From Flavobacterium sp. GT3R68 (GTDB taxonomy: Bacteria > Bacteroidota > Bacteroidia > Flavobacteriales > Flavobacteriaceae), in the NCBI RefSeq assembly GCF_007109225.1, contig NZ_VJZK01000001.1:1-64000 (forward strand): 64,000 nucleotides of DNA, read 5' to 3'. The first letter of the stretch is position 1. Each line of letters starts with the position of its first letter. The notes beneath the pieces are model-generated. The model saw nothing but the letters and a program-made list of their open reading frames with translations. It did not search any database and was not told where the DNA came from. Positions 55,698 to 64,000 of this stretch are shown here, in pieces. Made by a program: the position numbers and the translations under genes.

Positions 55698-58600
55698 ATG
55701 GTAAACTTCAATTTCAACAAGTGGAATACAATTTTAGGTTGGCTTACTTTTTCAATTGCATTAGTCACCTACACACTTACCGTTGAACCAACAATGAGTT
55801 TCTGGGACTGTGGGGAATATATTGCCACCGCAGCCAAACTTGAAGTAGGCCATCCGCCAGGAGCTCCTCTATACCAAATGATTGGCGCCTTTTTTGCGAT
55901 GTTTGCGATTGATGAAAAACATGTTGCGTTGATGGTTAATATGATGTCCGTATTTTCGAGCGCCTTTACCATATTACTGTTATTTTGGTCTTCTTCAATA
56001 GTATTGAAAAAAATTGTTTTACGATTTGCTGACTCTGACGACTCTGATAAAGAACACAAAACACTAAGTAAAAACAATGCTATAGTTATTTTAGGAAGCT
56101 CTTTTGTTGGGGCTTTAGCCTACACATTTTCGGATAGTTTCTGGTTTAATGCGGTCGAAGCCGAAGTTTATGCAATGGCAACCTTATTGATAGCCTTGTT
56201 ATTCTGGTTGGGATTACGCTGGGAACAGGACATGTACAATCCAAGAGCCAACAGATGGTTGTTGATTATTTCTCTAGTAATTGGACTTTCGTTTGGGGTA
56301 CATTTCATGGCCTTGCTGACCATTCCTTCGATTGGATTTTTATATTTTTTTAAAAACTATGAAAAAATAACAGTTAAAAATTTTATCATTGCCAACGTAG
56401 TAGTGGTGTCCATTTTATTGTTCATTTTTAAATTACTGTTGCCGTTAACGATGGCTTTCTTTGCCAATGCAGAGGTTTTTATGGTAAACGACATGGGAAT
56501 GCCATTTGATTCAGGGACTATTTTTGTTGCCTTAATTTTCATAGCATTTTTTTATTTTGGATTGAATTATACCAAAAAGAAAGGATATGCTCATATAAAC
56601 ACAGCAATACTGTGCATTTTATTCATCTTAATCGGGTTTTCTACCTGGATGATGTTGCCAATACGTGCCAATGCCAATACGGTTATCAACGAAAACAAAC
56701 CTTCCGATGCACGCGAAGTTCTTGCCTATTACAACAGAGAACAATATGGCGTTAACCCTTTGTTTTACGGCCCCCAATATTCAGATTCTTTTGCAGGATT
56801 AGACAAAGAGAATCCTTACTTGGATAAAGCACCCAATTACGAAAGAGATTATAAATCCGGAAAATACGTAATTGTAAACAATTATAAAAATGCCGAGCAG
56901 AACAGCGACAACAACCACAAAGCAATTTTGCCCAGAATGTGGAGTACAGAACATGTCGAAAACTACATGAATTTTACGCATGTTCTTGAATTCAAGATAG
57001 ATCCAAATTATCCCTATGAAGATGAACTAGGCAAATACGGAATTGACATCAATCAATTAAACGAGGAGGAAATTGGCAAAGCTACCGCTCAATTGCGAAA
57101 TGAAGTTGAAAAAACAGTTTCGGAATTCAGAAATGCTTATGCATCCAAACAAATTGACAACGAAGGCTACGTGTCATTCCTGAAAAGTTATGGCGATTAT
57201 TTAATTATTGAAAAACCTACAACCGCAGATAATTTAGGCTTTATGTTCGAATACCAATTCGGATACATGTATTGGAGATATCTGATGTGGAATTTTACCG
57301 GAAGACAAAACGACATCCAGGGAAAATATGACAACCTGAACGGAAACTGGCTGAGCGGAATCAATTTTATAGATGAAATGCATGTCGGTTCCCAAGTGGA
57401 TTTACCATCCGATGCACGGCACAATAAAGGACGCAATCTTTATTATTTCTTACCCTTTTTATTAGGAGTTATCGGTTTGTTGTATCACGCCAAAAAAGAC
57501 CAAAAGAGTTTCTATGTTTTATTAGCTTTATTCTTATTTACCGGACTGGCTCTAAAAATCTACCTTAACGAAAGGCCTTTCGAACCTCGTGAAAGAGACT
57601 ATGCTTTAGTAGGATCTTTTTATGTGTTTGCCATTTGGATTGGTATGGGGGTTTATGCCATTTTTGATTCATCCAAAAAATACGTCCAGTCAAAAATTGC
57701 CGGACCAATCGTTATTGGGATTTGCGTATTGGCCGTTCCCGTTTTAATGGCTTTCCAAAACTGGGATGATCATGACCGCTCCGATAAGTACACGGCTATT
57801 GCAATGGCAAAAAATTATTTGAATTCGTGTGAGCCAAATGCCATCTTATTTACCATTGGTGATAATGACACCTTCCCGCTTTGGTACGCGCAGGAAATCG
57901 AAAATGTAAGAACGGACATCAAGATTGTAAACACCAGTCTTTTTATGACCGATTGGTATATCGATCAAATGAAAAGCAAATCATACAAATCGGAAGGGTT
58001 GCCTATTTCATTCACTCATGACCAATATGTGGGAGACAAACTCGACTATGTTATTCACAATCCGATAACGGAAAACCGCTGGAACATTAAAGATTTCATG
58101 AACTTCATAAAGAGTGATGATGCCCGAACGGTTGTTGAAATGCAGAACGGACAGAAAATCCATTTTTATCCAACCAATAAGATCCGAATTCCAATCGACA
58201 AAAACAACATCATCAAGAACAAGGTGGTGAGCCCAGAATTAAATGACTCCATCGTTCCATATATTGACGTAGATATTAAAGGAAAAGCATTGTATAAAAA
58301 CCGCGTAATGATGTTGGATTTAGTTGCGAATAACAACTGGAAAAGACCGATTTATTTTACCGGAGGAAGTTTTGGTGATGATGATTACCTATGGATGAAA
58401 GATTACCTGCAGTTAGACGGTCTGGTGTATAAATTGGTACCAATAAAAACGACTCTTACGAAAGATCAAAGCCAGCTTGACATGGGTAAGATTGATTCTG
58501 ATAAAATGTACGACATTGTTATGAAATGGGATTGGGGTAATGGAGATAGCCCTACCATTTATCACGATCCGGAAACCAGAAAAAACAGTATCTCTTACCG

Positions 58601-59009
58601 AACCAATATGGCCAGGTTAATGGAGCAGTTAGTCAATGAGGGAAAAAAGGAAAAAGCGAAGAAAATTATTGATTTGGCGATGGCCAAAATGCCGTTGGAA
58701 CATTATGACTACTATACGATGGTCGAGCCTTTCGCCGGTGGATATTATGCAATTGGTGAAAAACAAAAAGCACGTCAGCTGCTTACTCAGTTGATGACTA
58801 AATACCAGGAAAACCTGAAGTACTACAGAAATATGAAATCATCTGAACAAGGCGTTATCGCCATCGATATCGTGACTGATATTGAGCGTTACAGAAGTTT
58901 ACTAAGCGTAATGAAAGAAAGAGGGGACTTGGAGTTTTACAACAAAAACCGCATAATTTTCAATACTTACAATTTGATGTTCGAGCGTTTCGGGCGTGAC
59001 AATGAATAA
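55698..59009 (+). CDS. DUF2723 family GT-C-like membrane protein
   Basis: The product is 1103 aa. The N-terminal half has about ten to twelve helices, and the first loop carries the acidic motif DCGEYIATAAKLEVGHPPGA, like the catalytic Asp loop of O-mannosyl/GT-C transferases. The C-terminal part (from about 700) is a soluble periplasmic domain, with a helical TPR-like end (about 980-1090). DUF2723 is thought to include protein O-glycosylation enzymes in Bacteroidota, but that is not proven. It ends at a strong terminator (59023-59046). Confidence 0.88.
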   Translation: MVNFNFNKWNTILGWLTFSIALVTYTLTVEPTMSFWDCGEYIATAAKLEVGHPPGAPLYQMIGAFFAMFAIDEKHVALMVNMMSVFSSAFTILLLFWSSSIVLKKIVLRFADSDDSDKEHKTLSKNNAIVILGSSFVGALAYTFSDSFWFNAVEAEVYAMATLLIALLFWLGLRWEQDMYNPRANRWLLIISLVIGLSFGVHFMALLTIPSIGFLYFFKNYEKITVKNFIIANVVVVSILLFIFKLLLPLTMAFFANAEVFMVNDMGMPFDSGTIFVALIFIAFFYFGLNYTKKKGYAHINTAILCILFILIGFSTWMMLPIRANANTVINENKPSDAREVLAYYNREQYGVNPLFYGPQYSDSFAGLDKENPYLDKAPNYERDYKSGKYVIVNNYKNAEQNSDNNHKAILPRMWSTEHVENYMNFTHVLEFKIDPNYPYEDELGKYGIDINQLNEEEIGKATAQLRNEVEKTVSEFRNAYASKQIDNEGYVSFLKSYGDYLIIEKPTTADNLGFMFEYQFGYMYWRYLMWNFTGRQNDIQGKYDNLNGNWLSGINFIDEMHVGSQVDLPSDARHNKGRNLYYFLPFLLGVIGLLYHAKKDQKSFYVLLALFLFTGLALKIYLNERPFEPRERDYALVGSFYVFAIWIGMGVYAIFDSSKKYVQSKIAGPIVIGICVLAVPVLMAFQNWDDHDRSDKYTAIAMAKNYLNSCEPNAILFTIGDNDTFPLWYAQEIENVRTDIKIVNTSLFMTDWYIDQMKSKSYKSEGLPISFTHDQYVGDKLDYVIHNPITENRWNIKDFMNFIKSDDARTVVEMQNGQKIHFYPTNKIRIPIDKNNIIKNKVVSPELNDSIVPYIDVDIKGKALYKNRVMMLDLVANNNWKRPIYFTGGSFGDDDYLWMKDYLQLDGLVYKLVPIKTTLTKDQSQLDMGKIDSDKMYDIVMKWDWGNGDSPTIYHDPETRKNSISYRTNMARLMEQLVNEGKKEKAKKIIDLAMAKMPLEHYDYYTMVEPFAGGYYAIGEKQKARQLLTQLMTKYQENLKYYRNMKSSEQGVIAIDIVTDIERYRSLLSVMKERGDLEFYNKNRIIFNTYNLMFERFGRDNE

Positions 59010-59022
59010 GGTTTATTCAATT

Positions 59023-59049
59023 AAAACCGGTCATCTGACCGGTTTTTTT
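59023..59049 (+). terminator. Terminator after the DUF2723 gene
   Basis: A 10-bp stem AAAACCGGTC/GACCGGTTTT with loop ATCT is followed by further T. It lies 13 nt after the stop codon. Confidence 0.9.
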
Positions 59050-59065
59050 AAAATCAATTCCGACT

Positions 59066-59719
59066 ATGTTTTATTGGATCAAAACAAATGCTTTAGTAAA
59101 AAAGTTGCTCTTCAGGTATGTTTGGGATATTCCGAACGACGAAAAAACAGTATATCTGACTTTTGATGACGGGCCTACCCCGCAAGTAACCGAATGGGTT
59201 TTGTCGCAATTGAAAAAATACCAGGCCGAAGCCACTTTTTTCTGCATTGGTAACAACATCGAAAAATACCCTGATATTTACTCTAAAATAATCGTTGACG
59301 GACATTCGATAGGCAATCATACGTTCGACCATCTGAATGGCTGGAAGACTTCAAAAACCCAGTATCTGGATAATGTGGCTCTATGCGAGAAGAAAATTCA
59401 GAAATATGAAAATACATCAGAAAATAACGATGGAGCCAAATTATTCCGTCCTCCTTATGGACGCACAAAACCATCACAAGCGAAGGTCTTGCGCGAGAAA
59501 GGGTATCAAATCATAATGTGGGATGTATTGAGTGCGGATTTTGACAGGACGATATCTCCGAAACAATGTTTAGAAAATGTGTTGAAGCATGTGCAATCCG
59601 GAAGCATCATCGTTTTTCACGACAGTGTAAAAGCATTTCCTAATCTGGAATATACCTTGCCAAGAACTTTGGAATTTTTGAGTAAAAACAAGTACAATTG
59701 TAAAGCAATCAGGCTTTAA
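59066..59719 (+). CDS. Polysaccharide deacetylase (NodB homology)
   Basis: The product is 217 aa. NodB motifs: TFDDGPTP (catalytic Asp and metal Asp), SIGNHTFDH (metal His residues) and RPPYGRTKP, then IIVFHDS. It would remove N-acetyl groups from a glycan such as peptidoglycan or an exopolysaccharide. No signal peptide is obvious; the N-terminus MFYWIKTNALVKKLLFRYVWD is short and basic-amphipathic. Only 56 nt separate it from the DUF2723 gene, but a terminator lies between. Confidence 0.93.
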   Translation: MFYWIKTNALVKKLLFRYVWDIPNDEKTVYLTFDDGPTPQVTEWVLSQLKKYQAEATFFCIGNNIEKYPDIYSKIIVDGHSIGNHTFDHLNGWKTSKTQYLDNVALCEKKIQKYENTSENNDGAKLFRPPYGRTKPSQAKVLREKGYQIIMWDVLSADFDRTISPKQCLENVLKHVQSGSIIVFHDSVKAFPNLEYTLPRTLEFLSKNKYNCKAIRL

Positions 59720-59752
59720 TGAGTAAGAGCACAGTTGATTCAGATTCAAAAA

Positions 59753-60049
59753 TTAAATCTGGTCCTGAACAATACCGATAATGGTATTTGCATCGAGTTC
59801 ACCGGATTGTCTCCAGATCATTTGTCCTTCTTTATATATCATAAGAGTCGGAAGCCCCTTTATGCGCAATGCATCGGCCAATTCCTGATTTTTATCGACA
59901 TCAATTTTTATGACTTTTGCTTTATCTCCAAGGGCCGCAGCAACGTCTCTGATTACCGGATGCATGGAAACAGAAGGTTCGTTCCATTCTGTGTAAAAGT
60001 CAATTAACACAGGGGTATGAGCATTTATAAGTTCTCCAAATTTTGACAT
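59753..60049 (-). CDS. Thioredoxin-fold protein lacking the active-site cysteines
   Basis: The product is 98 aa, the size of a thioredoxin. The fold marks are kept: VLIDFYTEW before the active-site turn and cis-Pro67 in KGLPTLMIYKEG. The WCGPC site reads W22-N-E-P-S26, so both Cys are replaced (Asn23, Ser26) and there is no Cys anywhere. It cannot do dithiol exchange; it may be a structural or binding partner. It is transcribed alone from a TATATTTG box at 60100-60107. Confidence 0.88.
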   Translation of the reverse strand: MSKFGELINAHTPVLIDFYTEWNEPSVSMHPVIRDVAAALGDKAKVIKIDVDKNQELADALRIKGLPTLMIYKEGQMIWRQSGELDANTIIGIVQDQI

Positions 60050-60099
60050 AAAAACAAAAATTAAATTATTTTACACTACTGAAGAGAGATATCATTATA

Positions 60100-60107
60100 C
60101 AAATATA
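60100..60107 (-). promoter_or_regulatory. Possible -7 box for the thioredoxin-like gene
   Basis: TATATTTG on the minus strand, 50 nt before the ATG. No TTG at the standard distance. Confidence 0.45.
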
Positions 60108-60121
60108 ATGTTTTAAATAAT

Positions 60122-61357
60122 CTAAGCCACGTTTTTAGCTTTTTTTAGTTCAATGACAGTTATCTCCGGCATAATACCGACGCGTCCCGGATAGGCATGA
60201 AAACCAAAACCGCGGTTCACATAAACATAACGGCCAGCGTTTTGATACAAACCCGCCCATTGCTTATAAACATACTGCGCCAGGCTCCATTTAAAAAACC
60301 CGGGAATCTCAATTCCGAATTGCATTCCATGGGTATGTCCCGACAACGTCAGATGAAAGTTTTTATCATGATGTTGCACGATATAGTCCCAATGGCTTGG
60401 ATCATGACTCATCAATATCTTAAAATCTTCTTTTTGGATATGTTCTGAAGCTTTATCGATATCGCCTAATTTTTTAAAGTTATGTCCCCAGTTCTCCACT
60501 CCGACCAATGCAATTTTTGAGTTGCCTTTCTCGATATACTTATGTTCGTTCAATAAAAGTTTGAAATCGATTTCACCATAAACATCCTTGATGGCCTGAA
60601 AATTATCCTGTTTGTCTTTTTCGGTTGGCCAAGTAACATATTCCCCATAATCATGATTGCCTAAAACGGAATATTTCCCATATTGGTGTTTCTGGATCCT
60701 TTTGAAGGTGTCAATCCACGGATTCATTTCTTTCGCATCGGTATTAACAATATCACCGGTAAACAAGATCATATCCGAATTTTGTTCATTAATCAGATCA
60801 ATAGCATAATTGATTTTTTCAGGATTATCAAAACTACCGCTATGAACATCTGAGATATGTGTAACCGTAAAACCATCGAAATCATCCGGCAAATCATCGA
60901 AAAATATGCGCTGTTTGATGACTTTGTAGTTGTATTTTCCAATAGTAACTCCGTAAAGCAATGATAAAAAAGGAACCGCTGCAATGCCCAAGCCAATTTG
61001 GCTGACGAATTTTCTCCTGGACGCGAGGAAACTGACATGTTCGTCTTTCATCGTGAAATAATTTACCGAGCCCGCGCCGAGCCGGAACACATCTTCGCCC
61101 AATAGTACTATCGATAAAATCATTTTCGGAACATATACCAAAAGAAGCAGTGCCGTCGACAGCATCGTCTGCTTGGTTTGCCCAACTGACCGGTCAAATT
61201 GAAGAAAGGAATAAACAATATATACCAGCAACAGCGAACTGAAAACCTGATAGAATGTCAATATCCATTTATCCTTCACCAGAGTTTTTAATGCCTGAAA
61301 AGCATATAGCTCGATGATAATAAGAATGAGACATAAGAACACGATGCGTATAAGCAT
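60122..61357 (-). CDS. Membrane-anchored metallophosphoesterase
   Basis: The product is 411 aa from the ATG at 61357 (MLIRIVFLC...). Three N-terminal helices are followed by SRRKFVSQIGLG plus a fourth helix (IAAVPFLSLLYGV), then a calcineurin-like domain: ISDVHSG, FTGDIVN, GNHDYGEY, MSHDPSHWD and SGHTHGMQFG. All metal ligands of the two-metal site are present. The twin Arg before the helix resembles a Tat signal placed internally. The substrate is unknown (UDP-diacylglucosamine or nucleotides are guesses). An ATG at 61411 would add 18 residues. Confidence 0.9.
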   Translation of the reverse strand: MLIRIVFLCLILIIIELYAFQALKTLVKDKWILTFYQVFSSLLLVYIVYSFLQFDRSVGQTKQTMLSTALLLLVYVPKMILSIVLLGEDVFRLGAGSVNYFTMKDEHVSFLASRRKFVSQIGLGIAAVPFLSLLYGVTIGKYNYKVIKQRIFFDDLPDDFDGFTVTHISDVHSGSFDNPEKINYAIDLINEQNSDMILFTGDIVNTDAKEMNPWIDTFKRIQKHQYGKYSVLGNHDYGEYVTWPTEKDKQDNFQAIKDVYGEIDFKLLLNEHKYIEKGNSKIALVGVENWGHNFKKLGDIDKASEHIQKEDFKILMSHDPSHWDYIVQHHDKNFHLTLSGHTHGMQFGIEIPGFFKWSLAQYVYKQWAGLYQNAGRYVYVNRGFGFHAYPGRVGIMPEITVIELKKAKNVA

Positions 61358-61466
61358 ATATAAAGAAGTTTTAGACAAAATAACAAAAGAATTCGTTCGG
61401 TGCAAAGCCATATTCTATAAATTTACAAAATCATGAATATTAAAATAATAGTCATTGCAAACTTAT

Positions 61467-61502
61467 ATCGATAAAGTGAATGTTTTTATCGATGAAGTGA
61501 AT
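61467..61502. repeat. Short tandem direct repeat, intergenic
   Basis: ATCGATAAAGTGAAT (61467-61481) recurs as ATCGATGAAGTGAAT (61488-61502), 21 nt apart, about two helix turns. This is upstream of the metallophosphoesterase gene. It could be a regulator binding site, but nothing else supports it. Confidence 0.5.
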
Positions 61503-61610
61503 TTTTAACAACAGATTATGATTAACGGCCTGACTTATAGCTATTTATAAATAAAGACTCTGGAAAAATCAACTGTTTGCTGAATTATCATCAGAAGTCG
61601 TATTTAGAAT

Positions 61611-62435
61611 TTAATTGACCGTAAGATTTAATGAAATTGTCAAAATATTTCCTGTCCCGGAATATCGCGTTGCAAAAACCTCAATATAATCATTAGTAGC
61701 CATAGGTACCATAACCACTATGGGCATCGCTATAATATCAGTGGGGGAATTGGAAGTTACATATACCTTGGAACTGTTGATAGGTGTCCCATTTTTTGCA
61801 ATATAAAAGATATATACAGCGCCGTTCGAGCTGGACTGGAAAGAAATTGAGCCTCCCACCCTGAAGTAACGGGATTTGGTTCCGACATATTTTAGTCGGT
61901 TATTAACCCCACCATCAGTAGTAAATCGGAAAAGATCGCTTGATGTGGTGGTCCCCGCCAGTTTAACCGGCGTCCCCGACAAAGTTGTAGCGGCTCCCGA
62001 ACCAACAGGATAATCAATATTAATATCGCCTATAGCCACACCATCAGCCTCTAAAGGAATTCCCGCGCAACGAACCGCCCACTTATTATTGAAATTAAAA
62101 CCCGTATATACGGCAGGACTGTATCCCTTAACATACTGGCCCGAGGTAAGGGTACCGGTAAAAAGTACTGTTTCCATAATGGCATCACCTGTTATTATGG
62201 GATTAGAAGAAACATCCACACCAATATTGGTGCCAATAACTTCACTGAATCCACCGACTTTTCCGATCAGGCCAAAAGTTCCCTGAAATGTTTCAAAAGT
62301 TCCGGAATTATTTCCGAACCATCCCGCATTACTAAGTAATAGCTTACTGATGTCTTTGTATATAATGCCTGAAGCATTTCCTGAAAAATTTACAATACTA
62401 ATAAAAACCAGCGAGAAATTCTCAATTTTACCCAC
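61611..62435 (-). pseudogene. 3' part of a frameshifted secreted protein
   Basis: The product as read is 274 aa from GTG at 62435. It has no own signal peptide: in this frame it extends back to a stop at 62505-62507. The sequence in that extension (RFRDCVVGNSASV) continues the upstream ORF in a +1 frame, and the join gives a coherent beta-rich protein (FRDCVVGNSASVGKIEN). The mature part is Gly/Thr/Ser-rich and ends LSLNLTVN. It most likely completes the upstream ORF. A sequencing error is an alternative. Confidence 0.7.
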
Positions 62436-63102
62436 ACTGGCCGAATTTCCGACAACACAATCCCTGAAGCGTCTGGGTCCCTGCAGCGATAGAACCGGTT
62501 CCTATTAGATTAAAAACATTTCCTCCACTGGCCACTAAGGTCATTGATTTTAGGGCACCGCCGGTTGCACCGGTAAAGAGATCTCCGGAGACCTTAACTA
62601 ATTTATCTTCGGAAGTATCCATACCACCTATGTAGGCGTTGTTCATTTCAATCGGAAAATTAAAAATCACAGTTCCATTAATCTCATAAAAAGTACTTGC
62701 ATCCAATAGGTATTTTGCCCCACCACCGGCAGCTAATTCAGTAGCCAAAATCGTTGTAAGCACATCAGTAGATTTAATTCTCTTAAATTTTAGACGACCG
62801 TCCTTATCTCCAAATACTTTTATCCAAGTGGAAGTGGAAGAATCATAATACAAAAAAGATTTTACATCCGTATCAAAAACCATCAATCCATTAGCCGGGG
62901 ACGCTATAGCTATCCTTTGAGCTGTAGTAATCCGGGGAGTCAGCATTCCTTGTGTAGTAGACGAAATATCCAATGCTGCACTCGCATCCGGAGTGACTGT
63001 ACCAATTCCCACCTGAGCATGAATTTGCAATGACAATAAAAATATTGCCATGATAGACCCAAACGTGTTTAAACGCGTTTTTTGAGACAAATAGAATTTC
63101 AT
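62428..63102 (-). pseudogene. 5' part of a frameshifted secreted protein
   Basis: The product as read is 224 aa. A signal peptide (GSIMAIFLLSLQIHAQ) is followed by the Bacteroidota block VGIGTVTPDASAALDISST and LTPRITTAQRIAIASPANGL, typical of secreted tail-fibre-like or structural proteins. It then ends in an odd Cys-rich tail (LCCRKFGQCG) and a stop at 62428, just as the second ORF begins. The stop overlaps the GTG of the downstream ORF. Both frames join over 62504-62428. Promoter-like TATTTTTG box at 63130-63137. Confidence 0.75.
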
Positions 63103-63129
63103 ATGTGGTATTGTTGATTAGGGGCATTA

Positions 63130-63137
63130 CAAAAATA
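63130..63137 (-). promoter_or_regulatory. Possible -7 box for the frameshifted secreted protein
   Basis: TATTTTTG on the minus strand, 27 nt before the ATG at 63102. A TTG occurs 13 nt upstream, shorter than the usual 17-23. Confidence 0.4.
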
Positions 63138-63305
63138 CGAAATTAATAACCAAATGCACTAATATTAAACATTTTTTAAGAAAAAGCTAAAATTATTAAA
63201 TAATTTTTATCAAAAATGCAGGCTTTAACATATAGCAATGTAATCTTATCGAAGATGCCAAATAATATCAAAAGAAAACTTTCTAAGCAAGGCTTGATTT
63301 TTTTA

Positions 63306-63313
63306 TATCTTTG
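63306..63313 (+). promoter_or_regulatory. Possible -7 box for polA
   Basis: TATCTTTG on the plus strand, 22 nt before the polA ATG. No TTG at the standard distance; the nearest is 9 nt upstream. Confidence 0.5.
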
Positions 63314-63335
63314 GCGATTCTAATCCAGACCTGAA

Positions 63336-64000
63336 ATGTCACACCAAAAACGCTTATTTCTGCTTGATGCCTACGCCCTTATTTTTCGTGGTTATTATGC
63401 TTTTATAAAAAATCCAAGAATCAATTCGAAAGGAATGGACACCTCGGCCATTATGGGTTTCATGAATTCCTTACTCGATGTGATCAAAAGAGAAAAACCA
63501 GATCACCTGGCGGTAGCATTTGACAAAGAAGGCAGCTTTGTAAGGACCGAAATGTTTCCCGCCTATAAATCACACAGGCAGGAAACCCCGGAAGCCATCA
63601 AAATTGCGGTTCCTTATATTCAGCAATTATTGACCGCAATGCATATTCCGATAATAGAATCTGCAGGCTGCGAAGCCGATGATTTGATTGGCACCATTGC
63701 AAAACAAGCCGAAAAAGAAAACTATCAGGTTTTTATGGTTACTCCTGACAAGGATTTTGCACAGCTGGTTTCCGAAAATATCTTTATGTATAAACCGGCC
63801 CGGATGGGTAACGGAATAGAAATCTGGGGTGTTCCGGAAGTATTGGCAAAATTTGAAATAGAACGGCCGGACCAGGTTATTGATTTTCTGGGAATGATGG
63901 GCGATGCAGTCGATAATATTCCCGGTCTGCCAGGCGTCGGGGAAGTTACCGCGAAGAAATTCCTGAAAGAATTTGGCACCATGGAAAACCTTCTTGAAAA
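63336..64000 (+). CDS. polA: DNA polymerase I, 5' part
   Basis: The frame runs from the ATG at 63336 to the window edge (221 complete codons). The visible part is the 5'-3' exonuclease (FEN) domain: LFLLDAYALIFRGYYAF, FDKEGSFVRTEMFPAYKSHR, ESAGCEADDLIGTIA, VTPDKDFAQLV, and the helix-hairpin-helix DNA-binding loop MMGDAVDNIPGLPGVGEVTA. The polymerase and any proofreading domain are outside the window. Confidence 0.96.
   Translation, partial: MSHQKRLFLLDAYALIFRGYYAFIKNPRINSKGMDTSAIMGFMNSLLDVIKREKPDHLAVAFDKEGSFVRTEMFPAYKSHRQETPEAIKIAVPYIQQLLTAMHIPIIESAGCEADDLIGTIAKQAEKENYQVFMVTPDKDFAQLVSENIFMYKPARMGNGIEIWGVPEVLAKFEIERPDQVIDFLGMMGDAVDNIPGLPGVGEVTAKKFLKEFGTMENLLE

Noticed and set aside
60122..61411. 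Start of the metallophosphoesterase at 61411
   Set aside because: It adds 18 residues before the first membrane helix; the ATG at 61357 directly opens the helix. The case is not certain.

Overview
The window reads as chromosome of a member of the Flavobacteriaceae (Bacteroidota), most like Flavobacterium. The evidence is a type IX secretion (T9SS) and gliding locus with sprA, secreted proteins with T9SS C-terminal sorting domains, an alternative complex III (Act) respiratory operon, low G+C content, weak Shine-Dalgarno sequences, and repeated promoter boxes of the Bacteroidota type (TTG, 17-20 nt, TAnnTTTG). Almost all genes are ordinary vertically inherited core genes. No integrase, transposase, CRISPR array or clear prophage is visible.

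Layout. 1-2.5 kb: 5' part of a large secreted CUB/PKD/P-domain protein (runs off the left edge) and a small secreted partner. 3-7 kb: Nfu-type Fe-S scaffold, a YyaL/SPATA20 thioredoxin-domain protein and an LEA-like repeat protein. 7-12 kb: tsaB, a membrane-fusion protein and TolC-type channel without a pump, and a DUF4403 lipoprotein. 12-17.3 kb: cytochrome oxidase assembly and small subunits (SCO, a SCO-like protein without the copper cysteines, DUF420, subunits IV and III, ctaB). 17.4-31.5 kb: remB-like, deoC, vanZ, gcvH, sprA, ruvA and malic enzyme. 31.8-36 kb: cardiolipin synthase-like PLD, DUF2062, queG, ruvB, GNAT and a 4Fe-4S protein. 36-47.7 kb: actABCDEF-coxB-coxA, one long respiratory operon with a promoter at its head and a terminator at its end. 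47.8-49.7 kb: SPOR protein and a secreted tail-collar/T9SS protein pair. 49.7-54.5 kb: rimP-nusA-infB with a terminator-like hairpin in its leader. 54.6-64 kb: universal stress protein, tRNA-Gln, DUF2723 glycosyltransferase-like protein, polysaccharide deacetylase, a thioredoxin fold lacking its cysteines, a metallophosphoesterase, a frameshifted secreted protein and the start of polA.

How they work together. The Act complex (47.6-39.1 kb) would oxidise menaquinol and pass electrons to the caa3/aa3-type oxidase encoded directly downstream (subunits II and I). The remaining oxidase subunits and assembly factors sit about 20 kb away in the ctaB operon and the SCO/DUF420 operon. sprA forms the T9SS outer-membrane translocon that would export the sorting-domain proteins.

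The best leads are three dispersed REP-like palindromic repeats, the rimP leader hairpin as a possible attenuator, redox-dead thioredoxin and SCO relatives, the collar-domain/T9SS pair, the frameshifted gene at 61.6-63.1 kb, and a His-rich insertion in ActF. I did not find a convincing wholly new multi-gene system.
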